This document shows positions 8,745 through 16,466 of a stretch of 64,000 nt of DNA, piece after piece; the first letter of the stretch is position 1, and the number at the start of each line of letters is the position of its first letter. Source of the DNA: Bradyrhizobium elkanii WSM2783 (GTDB lineage: Bacteria > Pseudomonadota > Alphaproteobacteria > Rhizobiales > Xanthobacteraceae). Below the pieces are notes generated by a model. That model was given only the letters and a program-made list of their open reading frames with translations. It had not been told where the DNA came from and did no database searches. The position numbers and the translations under genes are program-made. Location of the stretch: NCBI RefSeq assembly GCF_000472865.1, contig NZ_AXAP01000007.1, forward strand, positions 62,788-126,787, in the 5' to 3' direction.

Positions 8745-9164
8745 CCGCTTAAGCCTCTGGCGGCCTCGCCCACGTAATTTTCGATGGCTTCACGTCGCCA
8801 ACGTCGTTGCAGGGGGACTGAGCCAGGCCGTGCCATGCGAAAGCGCCGCCAAGCCCGACTAAAGGGTCCTTCGAGCAAGCTATCTCCTAACCGGGGTGGC
8901 TATTCTTCAAATCGCGTCGGACGGAGCGATTACCGCGTTTAAGATGCTCGATTGGAGATGCTGCTTGCTGCGGTGCATGAGTCCGGAGATGGCCCAACCC
9001 GGACCTCTGGTGAGGTCCGCGATTGCGCCGCTATCAGGGGCACAGCGGACCTATGCGCATCGTGATCTGCGGCGCGGGGTTTATGAGTATCGCCCTCGCG
9101 CGTCGTCGCCCTCCAGCGGGCCGGTCCGTTGAACCGGAGCTTCATCGGAATCGCCGGAATGCGG
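8745..9164. other. Gene-free stretch at the left flank of the integrated element
   Basis: About 420 bases. The only suggestive bit is MRIVICGAGFMSIAL at 9053, like the start of a flavoprotein, but it runs into a stop after 26 codons. The left attachment site of the element could lie here or further left; I found no copy of the right-hand tRNA scrap. Confidence 0.35.
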
Positions 9165-9350
9165 TCAGTGCAGCGTCCTCTTGCGCCGCCAGCCCGCTGC
9201 AATCATCGCCTCACCGATCGCGCGCTTGACCAAGGCGTCGGCCTCTTCCTCAGTCATCCACTCCAATTCTCCGTCTGGGCCGATTCGAAAGCCAGCGGGG
9301 TTTTCGCCCTCAGGCCACGTCGGCGGAATCATCTTCTTCTTCGCTGTCAT
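9165..9350 (-). CDS. Small element-encoded protein, 61 aa
   Basis: Begins MTAKKKMIPPTWPEGENPAG and ends EAMIAAGWRRKRTLH. Its start overlaps the 3' end of the terminase-like gene by 41 bases, so it belongs to the same transcript. The sequence is polar with an acidic middle (GELEWMTEEEADALVKRAIG) and a basic end, possibly a short helix-turn-helix-like or packaging accessory peptide. I do not recognise a family. It is the last gene of the minus-strand operon of the element. Confidence 0.5.
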   Translation of the reverse strand: MTAKKKMIPPTWPEGENPAGFRIGPDGELEWMTEEEADALVKRAIGEAMIAAGWRRKRTLH

Positions 9351-9864
9351 CCTTCTCCCTCCTGTTCACTACATCGTTCTTACTCTCGACACCCGCAGCG
9401 GCGGCGCGTGCGGCAGCGCCGGCCGGATCGGCGACCTCTTCGAGGGCGGCGCGAACGGCATCGTCTAGCACCTCATAGCATTCCGCTTGCGGACGCATCG
9501 CGAGCGCGTAGGCGGTCTCACCGGGCAGGTTGAGCAGTCGATTGCGCACGACTAAGAGCATCCGTTCCAAGTCTCGCTTGACAAGCGCGAGCTTCGCAAC
9601 TTCGCCGGCTTCGATGGCGTCTTGACGTTCTTCGCGGCGACGTTTTGCCGCCACGAGACGCGTGCGTTCCTCCGTGAGCCTGCTACCGGCGGCACCACCC
9701 CGCCCCGCAGCGACAGAGCGCAGGTGGGCCAGGACCTCGCGGCGTACCTGGTCAAGATCATATTGACCGCTAGGCTGCCGCGTAACCACGCATTCGGCCA
9801 GGTACTGGTCAAACTGTGCACGAGAGCAGCAAATGTGTGCCGCCGCCTGGGCGATCGTTGCCAT
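9310..9864 (-). CDS. Terminase small-subunit-like (Nu1-type) DNA-packaging protein
   Basis: In Nu1-type proteins the N-terminal winged HTH recognises the phage cos site and recruits the large terminase. Here ATIAQAAAHICCSRAQFDQYL at the N-terminus fits the HTH. YDLDQVRREVLAHLR and an AAGRGG linker follow. A long charged helix (LTEERTRLVAAKRRREERQD, then IEAGEVAKLALVKRDLERML) corresponds to the LxxERxRLxxAQAD region of the family, and the tail is acidic. Length is 184 residues, near lambda Nu1 (181). No large-subunit gene, portal or capsid gene is present in the window. The family call rests on motif pattern and could be tested by a profile search. Confidence 0.65.
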   Translation of the reverse strand: MATIAQAAAHICCSRAQFDQYLAECVVTRQPSGQYDLDQVRREVLAHLRSVAAGRGGAAGSRLTEERTRLVAAKRRREERQDAIEAGEVAKLALVKRDLERMLLVVRNRLLNLPGETAYALAMRPQAECYEVLDDAVRAALEEVADPAGAAARAAAAGVESKNDVVNRREKDDSEEEDDSADVA

Positions 9865-9960
9865 TTCTTCTAACTCCCAATTCTGTACTGGTCGCTACAG
9901 ATATGTCGGGCGCTGGCGCGGCCCCCCATCTACCCCGGGGTCCAACAAGGACCCAAGTAC

Positions 9961-10185
9961 CTAACCTTCGGAGACTTGCTTATACGTCTCGCTCCAGCGC
10001 CGGCGCAGATCATTCAGCATCGCCGGGTAGCGACTCACGAATTGCTCGATCATCTGCTCGACTTGGTCCATCTCCGGGTTGAGCTTGATTGCGGTGTCGC
10101 CGTCCGCAAGATCACCTGACAAGGTCGCGTGTCGATGTTCAGCCACGATACGAACGGTTCGACCGAGTTCTTCGTTGTCCGACAT
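9961..10185 (-). CDS. Small element protein of unknown function, 74 aa
   Basis: Start MSDNEELGRTVRIVAEHRHA is chosen because GGGAGC lies seven bases upstream; the longer frame (to 10302) would overlap the helicase 3' end with an unlikely extension. The C-terminal part (EMDQVEQMIEQFVSRYPAML, then NDLRRRWSETYKQ) is predicted to be helical and amphipathic. It sits between the helicase gene and the terminase-like gene, on the same strand, separated from the latter by about 95 bases. No known domain is recognised. Confidence 0.5.
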   Translation of the reverse strand: MSDNEELGRTVRIVAEHRHATLSGDLADGDTAIKLNPEMDQVEQMIEQFVSRYPAMLNDLRRRWSETYKQVSEG

Positions 10186-10286
10186 TTGATGCTCCCATCG
10201 ATTGGTCGTTGTTGCTACCGGCGCCGCAGGGTGCCGCAGCCGGTGCCTCTGCACGCGAAATACTTTGACGCTTGGCTTCATGGACA

Positions 10287-12809
10287 CTAGGCGTCCCTCC
10301 ACGCTGGCCTCTCACCGAAAGGCCACCGCAAGCTCCCTGCTCGCGGACGAGATCCAGCTGATGGAGACTGAGGTTGCGCAGCCAAGCGAGCCGCGAGATT
10401 GCTATCGGGCTTGCCCCACACCAACACAGGCCGCTTCGGCTCTGATTGCTGCTCGCCCGCGATGACCTCGAAGGAGGCAAGCTCCCCGAGCGCGGCTTCG
10501 ATCTGAGCCCGTGCACCAGCGAGGCTGGCGGCCTCAATCAATGCGACGCGCGATTTCTGCCCCCGGCCTTGGGGTTGATAACGGATCAGAGGAGTGTGAC
10601 ATTTCCTTATAAATCTATATTTATAAGAGCCTGTCACACTCCTCGGGCTGCTGGCGGCCTCATCCTCTTTATAAGACTGTGTCACACTCCTTCGCCGGTT
10701 GCGCTCGACATCGAGGCCATCGCGGCTGTACGCCTTTCGCGCCGCCTGGGAGGTCGGCCAGAGGTCGGGATAGATCTTGGCTGCATCTGCCGACCATGCC
10801 GGAACCAGCCCACGCTCGATCATGATGTCGATCGTGTTTGGCTCCAGATCGCCGAACTCGACCACGGCATCGAGCGCCAACGGCACGATCGTGTCACCCA
10901 GGATCATCCACACCTCCACCGGGTTGGCCGCCGACCGATTGACACCCCGAGCCCGACCGACGGCCTGGACCACGGCTGCCTCGGTCACCGCCTGCCTGAT
11001 CAGTTCGGCCTCCGGCAGTTCGAACACCCGGGAGGGGAGCAACACCTCGGCGCCGCTCTTCAGCTGAACAGGTCGGTCCTGCGTGATCATGGCTTGCGGG
11101 CGCCCACAGGGGCGCTGGGCCGGACGCAATGGCAGCGCTATGGGCTTGCCCGTCAACGCGGCCGCCATGTGCTCGACCGCATTGGGCGACGGCAACGGCC
11201 GTCCGAGCGTGACCAGGCATTCAACGTCGCGCCAGCGGTCGATGCCTTCGATCGCGTTGAAGTGCGCGACCTCGATGTGCGGCCCGGCATCCTCAAATAT
11301 CGATTCCAGCTCCTTGTTCGTGATCACCAACGTACGGCGCCCGCCAGCAAGTTTGCGAACGGTCTTCAGCAGACGCTGTCGCTTGTTCCCGACGCGCTTT
11401 TCCTCCTGCGCGCTGCGCTTGCCCGGTTCGAGCTGTGCCAATGAGCTCTTGCCGACCGGCAATCCGATAACCTGCGTGATGTGCTCGTGCGGCGAGGCGA
11501 CCTTCAGATCGAGGGCCACCTCGATCCGGGGGAAAAAGAACTTCACGACCTCGTCGTGGAGGGTGGCATCGAGGACGACGACGGGCAGCGTGGCGATACG
11601 GTCGTGGACGTTGCGCCGGCCGTTGATCCTCAAGCAGAGCACGGCGCCGTCCTTGGTGGTCTTCATCTCCACCCGCAGGCGCCCGCTCGCATCATCGGGG
11701 CCGGAGAGCAATTCATCGACGGCTCGCCACATGGCAGCGCGTTTGCGCAGCTGCCCAAGGAATCGATATTCCTTGACCCGCGCCTTGGCCGCTTCTTCGC
11801 CAGTTTCGGGCGTCAGATCGACTTCGACCTTGCGCCGCCACTCCAGTTTGGCGGCAGCAGCGCCGGAGCCATCTTCATACCGGTCGCTCGGCAGCAAGCC
11901 TGCGGCCACAAGCGCCCCCTTGGTCAAATAACCGTCTTCCCGCGACAAGTTGGGCGGAACATCGATCAGGTGCTCCCCTCGTGCGAGCCTGACCCCGAGT
12001 TTCAGCCTGTCGATGAGATCGGCAAGATGCGCGGTGTCGTCGCCGTTCTTCTCGTGACCGTGATCGCGCACTGGAAACGTCTGGAGTTCAGCATCCAGGG
12101 CCTCGACTGCGATCCGGGAAAACGAGATCCCCGCCTGCCAGAAGCTCTCGTCAATGATGACCAGACCGACCTTCCTGGTCAGGTGCTTGGGAGGAGCGAA
12201 CAGATACTCGTGCGCACAGAAGACGATATCCGCCTTCTTGACCCTGGCCTTCTGGGCTTGATAGCCGCACTGGTCGTAGAACGGGCAAAGAATGGGCTCC
12301 TGGCCTTGGCGGCCCCTACGGCATGCCGTCCGGTCGACATTGGCGCCGATCGCCTCAGCGGCTTCAACCGCATGCGGGTTCAAGCACAACGGCTCGCCGG
12401 TCGCGAGATCGTTGGCCTTCCTGGATTGCCAGAGCGCCGTCGTGATGTCCGCAGGCATGCGCTGGCGTGCTTCCTCGCCCAGCCGATGCGTTGGGACCAG
12501 GACGAGCACACGGTGCGGAATGCGTTTCTTTTCCCTCTTCTTTTTCCTTTTTGCCTCTTGCACATACCAAACGACGCCTGCGCGGGCAGCCTCGGACTTT
12601 CCAACGCCGGTCGGTACGCAGATCGCGACATGGCCGGGTCGCGAACCCGAAGTCGTCTCGGAGGTCTCGTGAAAACGAATCGCGCTCTGCATCTGCTGCT
12701 CGACGACAGTGCGCAACATCGCGCGAGCAAGCTCGACCGGCATTGCGTCCGGCTGCGTTGCGGCGCCCGGATCGAATTCCTCAATGATCGCGCCGCGAAG
12801 CTCACGCAT
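10287..12809 (-). CDS. SF2 DNA helicase with a probable iron-sulfur cysteine cluster (DinG/XPD-like arrangement)
   Basis: Probably the replicative or strand-opening helicase of the element. The start at MRELRGAIIEEF overlaps the primase gene by 8 bases. Visible: Walker A CVPTGVGKSEA (residues about 64-74), PHRVLVLVPTHRL (motif Ia), four cysteines in GEPLCLNPH, TACRRG, EPILCPFYDQC spaced like the Fe-S domain of DinG/XPD helicases, AHEYLFAP, the DExx box LVIIDESFW and motif VI QAVGRARGVNR near residue 640. The last 150 residues contain the repeated peptides RSVTQSYK and RSVTGSYK, encoded by a palindromic DNA repeat that looks like an origin. Total 840 residues. It is coupled to the Toprim primase gene, so the two likely act together. 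Confidence 0.75.
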   Translation of the reverse strand: MRELRGAIIEEFDPGAATQPDAMPVELARAMLRTVVEQQMQSAIRFHETSETTSGSRPGHVAICVPTGVGKSEAARAGVVWYVQEAKRKKKREKKRIPHRVLVLVPTHRLGEEARQRMPADITTALWQSRKANDLATGEPLCLNPHAVEAAEAIGANVDRTACRRGRQGQEPILCPFYDQCGYQAQKARVKKADIVFCAHEYLFAPPKHLTRKVGLVIIDESFWQAGISFSRIAVEALDAELQTFPVRDHGHEKNGDDTAHLADLIDRLKLGVRLARGEHLIDVPPNLSREDGYLTKGALVAAGLLPSDRYEDGSGAAAAKLEWRRKVEVDLTPETGEEAAKARVKEYRFLGQLRKRAAMWRAVDELLSGPDDASGRLRVEMKTTKDGAVLCLRINGRRNVHDRIATLPVVVLDATLHDEVVKFFFPRIEVALDLKVASPHEHITQVIGLPVGKSSLAQLEPGKRSAQEEKRVGNKRQRLLKTVRKLAGGRRTLVITNKELESIFEDAGPHIEVAHFNAIEGIDRWRDVECLVTLGRPLPSPNAVEHMAAALTGKPIALPLRPAQRPCGRPQAMITQDRPVQLKSGAEVLLPSRVFELPEAELIRQAVTEAAVVQAVGRARGVNRSAANPVEVWMILGDTIVPLALDAVVEFGDLEPNTIDIMIERGLVPAWSADAAKIYPDLWPTSQAARKAYSRDGLDVERNRRRSVTQSYKEDEAASSPRSVTGSYKYRFIRKCHTPLIRYQPQGRGQKSRVALIEAASLAGARAQIEAALGELASFEVIAGEQQSEPKRPVLVWGKPDSNLAARLAAQPQSPSAGSRPRAGSLRWPFGERPAWRDA
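10589..10691. repeat. Two-tier palindrome plus a third half-copy: candidate iteron origin
   Basis: GAGGAGTGTGACA (10589-10601) and its exact complement TGTCACACTCCTC (10632-10644) flank a second perfect inverted repeat, CTTATAAAT (10606-10614) and ATTTATAAG (10619-10627), with equal 4-base spacers. A third unit, TTTATAAG-N4-TGTCACACTCCT (10668-10691), repeats the right arm in direct orientation 48 bases on with the same 4-base spacer. The A+T-rich core sits in an otherwise G+C-rich gene. This is what an initiator-binding iteron array with an unwinding element would look like; a regulator operator is the alternative. Confidence 0.6.
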
Positions 12810-13803
12810 GCTGCGACGACCTCGCGCTGTTGGCGTGCAACAGGTCGTTCGCATCATGGCCGGACGTGTTCGGCATCACGCGCCGTACGCCTTTGCCTGC
12901 GGCCGCCCACCGGTCGTGACAGGTGGTGGTGGCGGCGCGCTGACCAGTCCCGCTCCCATCGTTATCGACCAGGATGGTGAGGCGCTGGACGTGGTCTAAA
13001 ATCGGAAATTTGGCGATGCCGCCTGCATCCAGCACCGACCAGGCCGGTTCAAAGCCAAGCATCATACCGGCGAGGCAGGTCTCAACGCCTTCCCCAATCG
13101 TGAGCTCGCCATCACGGGGGCTCGCGAGCATGATAGCGCCGTGGCTTTTGGGCCCAAGTGCCATCGGCGGTGCGGAAGAGGTGCCGTCGAACGTCAATTC
13201 GCGGCGGTGAACACCAACGGGTTCACCGGTGACAATATCCTGGATCAGCGCGACCAACGCCGGCGCTCGCCTGCTGCCGAACGGGCAATTCGGGTGGAAG
13301 CCAAGCACGTCGAGCGCTTCATCCGGCACGCCGATGCTACGGCTGGCGAGATACTGCTCCGCCAGCGAGCCGCGCAGGGGCAGCACGCCCGACCAGATTT
13401 TCAGCGCTTGCGCGACCCGGATGCCATCGTCCGGCTCAGCCTCGATGGGGCGCGGTTTCGACACCGAGCTGCGCGGCAACCAGGAAGCCCCCAGAATCCC
13501 GAACGCATGGGCAATGGCGTCCGCAACCGAACAACCGAGTTGGACCTGCAGGAACTTGATGACGTCGCCGCCGACTTGATTCTCGTGGTCGTACCAGAGG
13601 CCCTGCTTGTCGCCGGCTACATTCAGCACAAAGGAGCCTTTGCGACCCCACCGCCACTGCCACTTGGTGCACAGTTTGTGATTGGGCTCGCCCAAGAACG
13701 ATCCGACGATCTGTGCAGCCATAGCGCGCAGCTCCCCGCGCACGTGATCATCCAGCCGCCGGCGAACGCTGGCCTCGCTATGGCGAGGGTCGCGCATGTT
13801 CAT
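12802..13803 (-). CDS. Toprim-domain primase (DUF7146/Toprim_3 type), element-encoded
   Basis: Would synthesise primers for replication of the element. The N-terminal half has WQWRWGRKGSFVLNVAG and GLWYDHENQVGGDVIKFLQ, the pattern of phage and plasmid primases that begin with a zinc-free CHC2-like region. The C-terminal half has the Toprim signatures LTIGEGVETCLAG (Glu), ILVDNDGSGTGQRAA (DxD-like) and GHDANDLLHAN. Length is 333 residues. Its ATG overlaps the preceding stop in an ATGA, and its own stop overlaps the helicase start, so translation is coupled. Primase and helicase are separate genes here rather than one fused protein as in P4 alpha. Confidence 0.8.
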   Translation of the reverse strand: MNMRDPRHSEASVRRRLDDHVRGELRAMAAQIVGSFLGEPNHKLCTKWQWRWGRKGSFVLNVAGDKQGLWYDHENQVGGDVIKFLQVQLGCSVADAIAHAFGILGASWLPRSSVSKPRPIEAEPDDGIRVAQALKIWSGVLPLRGSLAEQYLASRSIGVPDEALDVLGFHPNCPFGSRRAPALVALIQDIVTGEPVGVHRRELTFDGTSSAPPMALGPKSHGAIMLASPRDGELTIGEGVETCLAGMMLGFEPAWSVLDAGGIAKFPILDHVQRLTILVDNDGSGTGQRAATTTCHDRWAAAGKGVRRVMPNTSGHDANDLLHANSARSSQHA

Positions 13804-14051
13804 GGCCGGTCTCCCGGCTGCTCGCGGTCGCGCATAAGAATCGCATTACGCACCGCGCGGTCGCGGGCCGATTCTTCCCGACGTTTGGCTTCAATTTCGA
13901 TGGCACTCGCCGACCGGCGAAACTCGGCCACAATCTGGCGCATAGCGGCGATGCTCTGGCTGTCCTCAGAGCGCGTGCCAGAGACGGCGTGCCTTGCGAC
14001 AAACCTGATCTGCTTCAGGATCAGAGAGACATGCCGGGCAAGATCAATCAT
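13800..14051 (-). CDS. Small helical protein in the replication operon, 83 aa
   Basis: Start MIDLARHVSLILKQIRFVAR overlaps the stop of the sliding-clamp gene by 8 bases, and its stop overlaps the primase ATG, so it is translated in a chain with them. The protein is almost wholly alpha-helical and charged (AAMRQIVAEFRRSASAIEIE, then AKRREESARDRAVRNAILM). I see no catalytic motif. Its place between clamp and primase suggests a replication accessory or adaptor, but that is inference from position only. Confidence 0.6.
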   Translation of the reverse strand: MIDLARHVSLILKQIRFVARHAVSGTRSEDSQSIAAMRQIVAEFRRSASAIEIEAKRREESARDRAVRNAILMRDREQPGDRP

Positions 14052-15165
14052 TGGCCTGCCCCCCGGTTGCCCCGCAGTCACCGAAATTCCATTTCGAGCG
14101 GCCGATCAGCGCCAGTTTGCCAGCATCCCGGACCACGAGCGGCTGCCCATTCTCCGTTTCCAGCTGGATGTGGTCGCTGTCGAATTCCTTCAGCAATGCC
14201 GCCAATTGCGGGAGCGAAAGTGCAACCTTGGCGCTGCCGCGCACGTCGGCGGCAACGACATCGGCGCCGTCGAGCGGACACCGTGCCAGATAGAGATCCA
14301 GGCACCCGCCAGTTCCCCACGACAGTGCGACCAGCGCAATATCATTGCTCAGGGCGGCGGCGCTGAGCCGCGACAGTGCCGCGAGCAAATCGAGACGGTT
14401 GCACAGAACCGAGTTAGAAGCCGGCGGGGGAATGCGGGATTCGTAGGAAGGAAAGCCGCCATCGATCAGGCGGGCGGTGAAGCTGAAACACGGAGCGTCA
14501 AAGGCGATCAGGCTACGGGATCGCCGAAGCGTAACGCGAGATGCACCAGCCTTCTGCAACAGCCGGCGCACCGCAATCGCGGCCTCCGTGGGCACAATGA
14601 GGGTGCGGTCCTCCGAGAACGTGGAGGCGGCGACGGCGGTACGAATCAGCCTGATGCCATCGGTGGACACGGCGACAAGCTGGTCCTGGACACTGTGCCA
14701 AAATACGCCGGCCAGATAAGGCCGGGAGCGGCCCGAGTCAGCGACCGCCAGCGGCTCCAGCAGCCGGAGACCGTCGGCGCAGCCGATCTCGATTCGTCCA
14801 ATCTCATGTACAATGGCAATTGCCGTGGGCAATTCGACAAGGGGAACAGCAGCCAATCGTATACGGCTACTCCCACACGTCACATTGATCGTGCGCGCGG
14901 TCGCTTCGATCTCAACGATCGCGTTGGCCGCAAGGCTGGAAAGCAGGGCGGCGAGACGCCCGATGGAAAGGGCAGTCTCGCCCGGTTCGTGAATCGTCGC
15001 AGAGACGCTGGTCGCGATCGTGCCGACGGCCTTGTCAGTGCACGTGATCGAGATGGCGTCTCCAGTGGTCGCGAGATGGGCGACGCCGCTATCGGCGCCG
15101 CGCTTGACCATGCTCGCAAGCGAGATTGCCTTGGAAAGGACGCCGGCCGGTGCCCAGACTTTCAT
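14044..15165 (-). CDS. DNA polymerase III beta-subunit-like sliding clamp (DnaN paralogue), element-encoded
   Basis: Read from MKVWAPAGVLSKAISLAS it is 373 residues, the normal length of bacterial DnaN. Three-domain DnaN hallmarks are visible: the N-terminal L..A...A..VV-like helix, the repeated beta patterns, VSTDGIRLIRT (cf. ATDGHRLA of DnaN) near 180, LIVPTEAAIAVRRLLQKAG (cf. IVPRKA...L) and FTARLIDGGFPSYESRIPPP (cf. F.SKLIDGKFPDYERVIP). The sequence is far from a chromosomal alphaproteobacterial DnaN. Its start overlaps the upstream stop (TAATG). A mobile element with its own clamp could redirect host polymerases. The last strand, with a KWNFGDCG ending, differs from the usual PMR terminus. 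Confidence 0.75.
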   Translation of the reverse strand: MKVWAPAGVLSKAISLASMVKRGADSGVAHLATTGDAISITCTDKAVGTIATSVSATIHEPGETALSIGRLAALLSSLAANAIVEIEATARTINVTCGSSRIRLAAVPLVELPTAIAIVHEIGRIEIGCADGLRLLEPLAVADSGRSRPYLAGVFWHSVQDQLVAVSTDGIRLIRTAVAASTFSEDRTLIVPTEAAIAVRRLLQKAGASRVTLRRSRSLIAFDAPCFSFTARLIDGGFPSYESRIPPPASNSVLCNRLDLLAALSRLSAAALSNDIALVALSWGTGGCLDLYLARCPLDGADVVAADVRGSAKVALSLPQLAALLKEFDSDHIQLETENGQPLVVRDAGKLALIGRSKWNFGDCGATGGQAND

Positions 15166-15353
15166 TAGCACAGCTCCTCGCAACTGAGCAGCGTGCGATG
15201 GCAACCGCCACAGATGAGCTCAAATCCAGACCGGTCGATCGGCTTGAAGTCGTGGATCTGAGCAGCCCGCTTGCAGCTCGGGCAGAGCAAATCCTTCGCT
15301 ACAGAGAATCTGCATGCCGAACGATCGAAGCGCTTTCCTTCATTGTCCTGCAA
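15165..15353 (-). CDS. Zinc-ribbon-like small protein with a TTG start, 62 aa
   Basis: The best start is a TTG at 15353, because an AAGGAG ribosome site lies 7 bases before it and the codon falls just after the methyltransferase stop. An ATG further up (15398) lacks a ribosome site and overlaps that gene by 32 bases. Two CxxC pairs, LLCPSCKRA and LICGGCHRT, 20 residues apart, indicate one bound zinc. It ends in SCEELC, whose stop overlaps the clamp ATG. Such ribbons usually bind nucleic acid or protein. The position between methyltransferase and clamp suggests a role in the replication module. Confidence 0.6.
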   Translation of the reverse strand: MQDNEGKRFDRSACRFSVAKDLLCPSCKRAAQIHDFKPIDRSGFELICGGCHRTLLSCEELC

Positions 15354-15366
15354 AGCTTGTCTCCTT

Positions 15367-16098
15367 CTACCGGTAATCCGTCGTTTCGGTCGTTGCATCG
15401 TGTTCGGCCGCGGAGACGCCACGCCCCAACAGCTCGAGCTGCGCATCACGCATCAAGCTCGTGTTTCGCTCAGCACGGCTCGAGGCCGGCGAGAACTTCT
15501 CGACCTCATCGCCCCAGACGTCCCAGCCTTCACGCCGCTCACGCGCAAACAGATCGGCACGCCGCAGGCCCGGCGTCCGCTCAGTGATCATCCGATAGAA
15601 CTCATCCGGCTTGCGGCTGTGTTCGCGCGCGATGCCGTCGAAGCAAGACGGCAGAACCGGAACGAACTTGCGCGGCTTGCCAACGGTGCCAACCAGGATC
15701 GGCTCATGGATGGTGCGCGCCCAGAATCCGCAGCCCATGCGGACCTTGCCGTTACGCGTGACCTTCCGCCAGGCAATTTCGGTCTTGAAGGTGATGCCCC
15801 ACGCCTGCATGACCGCGACCGCCTGATCGAGAAGGGCGCCGGTCGCCCAGAGCAGGACAACGCCGTCATCCTGCAACAACTGACGAATAGGCAGCGCCAT
15901 GATGTCGGCCAACGTCATCACGCGATAATGCATCGACGCCGATTTGCGCTGCCCCGCCTGACTCCACGTCTTGAAAGGCCACGGCGGATCGACAACGAGG
16001 AGATCGTAGCTGTGCGCAGCCAGCGGATGGAAGAACGACTCGGCGAGATCGTGACCAGCCTGGTCGGACGAGGTGTTGGTGGAAAACGGAGCGTGCAT
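15367..16098 (-). CDS. MT-A70 family adenine methyltransferase
   Basis: Transfers a methyl group from S-adenosylmethionine to N6 of adenine in DNA or RNA. From MHAPFSTNTSSDQAG it has 243 residues. The catalytic DPPWPF follows YDLLVV at about residue 38, MTLADIMALPI and VVLLWATGALLDQAV give the SAM fold, and GCGFWARTIHEPILVGTVG plus HSRKPDEFYRMIT complete the MT-A70 pattern. A longer frame adds 77 residues that overlap the HTH gene in another frame, so it was trimmed. Phage and satellite MT-A70 enzymes often protect against host restriction (family knowledge). No restriction partner is visible here. Confidence 0.85.
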   Translation of the reverse strand: MHAPFSTNTSSDQAGHDLAESFFHPLAAHSYDLLVVDPPWPFKTWSQAGQRKSASMHYRVMTLADIMALPIRQLLQDDGVVLLWATGALLDQAVAVMQAWGITFKTEIAWRKVTRNGKVRMGCGFWARTIHEPILVGTVGKPRKFVPVLPSCFDGIAREHSRKPDEFYRMITERTPGLRRADLFARERREGWDVWGDEVEKFSPASSRAERNTSLMRDAQLELLGRGVSAAEHDATTETTDYR

Positions 16099-16175
16099 CT
16101 TACGTGCTTCCGAATGTTCAGAAACCCGGCAGCGGTAGCGCACGAGCGCTCCGATCCGGGCTTTTGCTTTCAGGG

Positions 16176-16373
16176 CTATTCGTTGATGAAACCGAGGCGC
16201 ACCGCTTCGGCGCGCGGCACGAGCGGCGTGTGGCCGACGTAGACCACCTTGAGATCGCCGCGCTTCACCTGACGCCAGAAGGTCTGGCGCGAGGTGTTGG
16301 TGAGCTTCATCCATTCCGGCACGCGCCAACCGAGGCGGTTACCGAGGCGATCATCGGAACTGTTCTTGATCAT
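16176..16373 (-). CDS. Excisionase/AlpA-like helix-turn-helix protein, 65 aa
   Basis: WRVPEWMKLTNTSRQTFWRQ followed by VKRGDLKVVYVGHTPLVPRA is the winged-helix pattern of excisionases and AlpA-type regulators: HTH, then a wing ending in a Pro. At 65 residues it has the family's size. It sits between the integrase-side genes and the methyltransferase, where satellites carry their Xis/AlpA regulator. It would bind near the attachment site to steer excision, or act as a promoter activator. A stretch of about 90 bases without a gene follows its 5' end. Confidence 0.65.
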   Translation of the reverse strand: MIKNSSDDRLGNRLGWRVPEWMKLTNTSRQTFWRQVKRGDLKVVYVGHTPLVPRAEAVRLGFINE

Positions 16374-16466
16374 TTGCCATCCACGTGTTCAGGATGGCCT
16401 ACAAAGTATTCAGATGCGCCCACGCTGTCGCAATGGGACTTTGACATTATTTCTGAAGTGAAAGTC

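Noticed and set aside
9053..9132. MRIVICGAGFMSIAL, like the start of a flavoprotein
   Set aside because: The frame stops after 26 codons and no continuation was found in the other frames; too short to call even a remnant.
10446..15168. Plus-strand open frames of 332, 499 and 675 residues across the element
   Set aside because: All are shadows of the minus-strand helicase, primase and clamp genes, whose motifs are clear.
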